Shown here in pieces: positions 6,646 to 6,927 of a stretch of 6,927 bases of DNA (positions are counted from its first letter, which is position 1; each line of letters begins with the position of its first letter). The notes under the pieces were generated by a model. That model did not search any database and was not told where the DNA came from. It saw only the letters and a list, made by a program, of their open reading frames with translations. The position numbers and the translations under genes were made by a program. The stretch covers positions 1 through 6,927 of the forward strand of contig JAJYMP010000295.1 in the NCBI GenBank assembly GCA_021786915.1, given 5' to 3'. This stretch comes from Chloroflexota bacterium. GTDB taxonomy: Bacteria; Chloroflexota; Limnocylindria; Limnocylindrales; CSP1-4.

Positions 6646-6661
6646 CCTGGAGACCCAGGGC
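6644..6661. terminator. Short hairpin, possible terminator of the right-edge gene
   Basis: GCCCTGG (6644-6650) pairs perfectly with CCAGGGC (6655-6661) around a four-base loop AGAC, and two more pairs are possible after one mismatch. It lies about 110 bases downstream of the stop of the right-edge minus-strand frame. It shares bases 6644-6645 with the neighbouring hairpin, so the two stems compete slightly. No T-run follows on the minus strand, so terminator is only one option; a leader structure is the other. Confidence 0.35.
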
Positions 6662-6670
6662 GACAAGGGT

Positions 6671-6703
6671 TGCTGCCCGATCGTGTGGACTGCAGCCCGA
6701 TCG
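6671..6703. repeat. 13-bp direct repeat with 20-bp period
   Basis: TGCTGCCCGATCG (6671-6683) recurs as TGCAGCCCGATCG (6691-6703), differing at one base. A 20-bp period is close to two helical turns, so a protein could bind both copies on one face. There are only two copies. Confidence 0.4.
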
Positions 6704-6771
6704 GCGGCGCTCAGTCCGGCTCGTCTGCCTCGGTTCGGCTCACGCCAGTCCTCGCCGTCGGCACGAGAAGC

Positions 6772-6927
6772 CTACCGGGGTGGGACATCAGCGTCGCGTG
6801 CGTGTCGTTCCGCTTCTCTCGCGATGCGTTTCCGCCACTGCGCGGGCGTCGTGGGTCCGGTGAAGCCCATGCGGACGGGAAACCCCAACTGGGAAGTCAG
6901 GTAACGCTCGGCAGCTCTGGCCTCGCG
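6772..6927 (-). CDS. C-terminal end of an unrecognised protein, cut off by the right edge
   Basis: On the minus strand a frame enters from the right edge and stays open for 51 codons to a TAG at 6774-6772. The peptide (REARAAERYLTSQLGFPV, then MGFTGPTTPAQWRKR, then a charged helical tail ending DVPPR) has balanced, protein-like composition. The other frames here are Ser/Arg-rich. An internal ATG would give only about 32 residues, so the true start is probably off the window. No family is recognised. Confidence 0.4.
   Translation of the reverse strand, partial: REARAAERYLTSQLGFPVRMGFTGPTTPAQWRKRIAREAERHARDADVPPR

Noticed and set aside
6618..6771. tRNA gene or other tRNA-like fold suggested by the hairpins and a GGTGCACCA string
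   Set aside because: There is no proper T-arm (GGTTCGAATCC-like), anticodon arm or paired acceptor stem in the right places.
6572..6904. A 110-codon plus-strand frame near the right edge
   Set aside because: It overlaps the starts and leaders on the other strand, is Ser/Arg/Ala-rich, and has no ribosome site or recognisable fold. The minus-strand frame looks more protein-like.
1..6927. CRISPR array, insertion sequence, transposase, integrase or replication origin
   Set aside because: No regularly spaced repeats, transposase-like frames, attachment sites or origin-like clusters were seen on either strand.

Overview
The window is about 6.9 kb of high-GC bacterial DNA. By hand count it is roughly 68-75% GC in the left part and about 62% around 6421-6600. 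Its core is a minus-strand operon for a membrane-associated respiratory nitrate reductase. The NarG sequence resembles, from memory, the Mycobacterium/actinobacterial type and the related Chloroflexota-type enzymes more than the E. coli enzyme. An actinobacterium or another high-GC, Gram-positive-related lineage is therefore the best guess, but the genus cannot be fixed from this window.

Layout, read in the direction of the minus-strand operon (right to left): a small cupin-fold protein (5329-4922) comes first, then narG (about 4826-1140, complete), then narH (1140 to the left edge, 380 codons present, 3' end missing). narG and narH overlap by one base (TGATG), so they are almost certainly translationally coupled. 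narJ (chaperone) and narI (cytochrome b subunit) are expected just off the left edge but are not seen. NarG carries the FS0 cluster ligands and the molybdenum-ligating Asp. The narH part present carries all four cysteine groups, including the Trp that marks the [3Fe-4S] cluster. Nothing looks degraded. No Tat signal is visible on NarG, so the active site should face the cytoplasm.

To the right of the operon is a 337-bp divergent gap (5330-5666). It has a plausible minus-strand promoter, a perfect 10-bp inverted repeat in the predicted leader of the cupin gene, and a very GC-rich 10-bp stem-loop ahead of a plus-strand gene. That gene (5667-6113) encodes an unrecognised 148-residue protein with about three membrane segments. 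A 312-bp convergent gap (6114-6425) holds an 11-bp inverted repeat. A small two-helix membrane protein follows on the minus strand (6608-6426), preceded by two abutting hairpins and a 13-bp direct repeat. At the right edge is the C-terminal end of an unrecognised minus-strand frame.

Functionally, NarGH reduces nitrate to nitrite with electrons delivered from quinol through NarI. The cupin protein is tied to this operon by position and may sense, regulate or assist it, but the sequence does not show how. I do not see a clearly new multi-gene system. The best leads are the cupin protein with its apparently lost metal ligands and the structured leaders of the cupin and small-membrane-protein genes.
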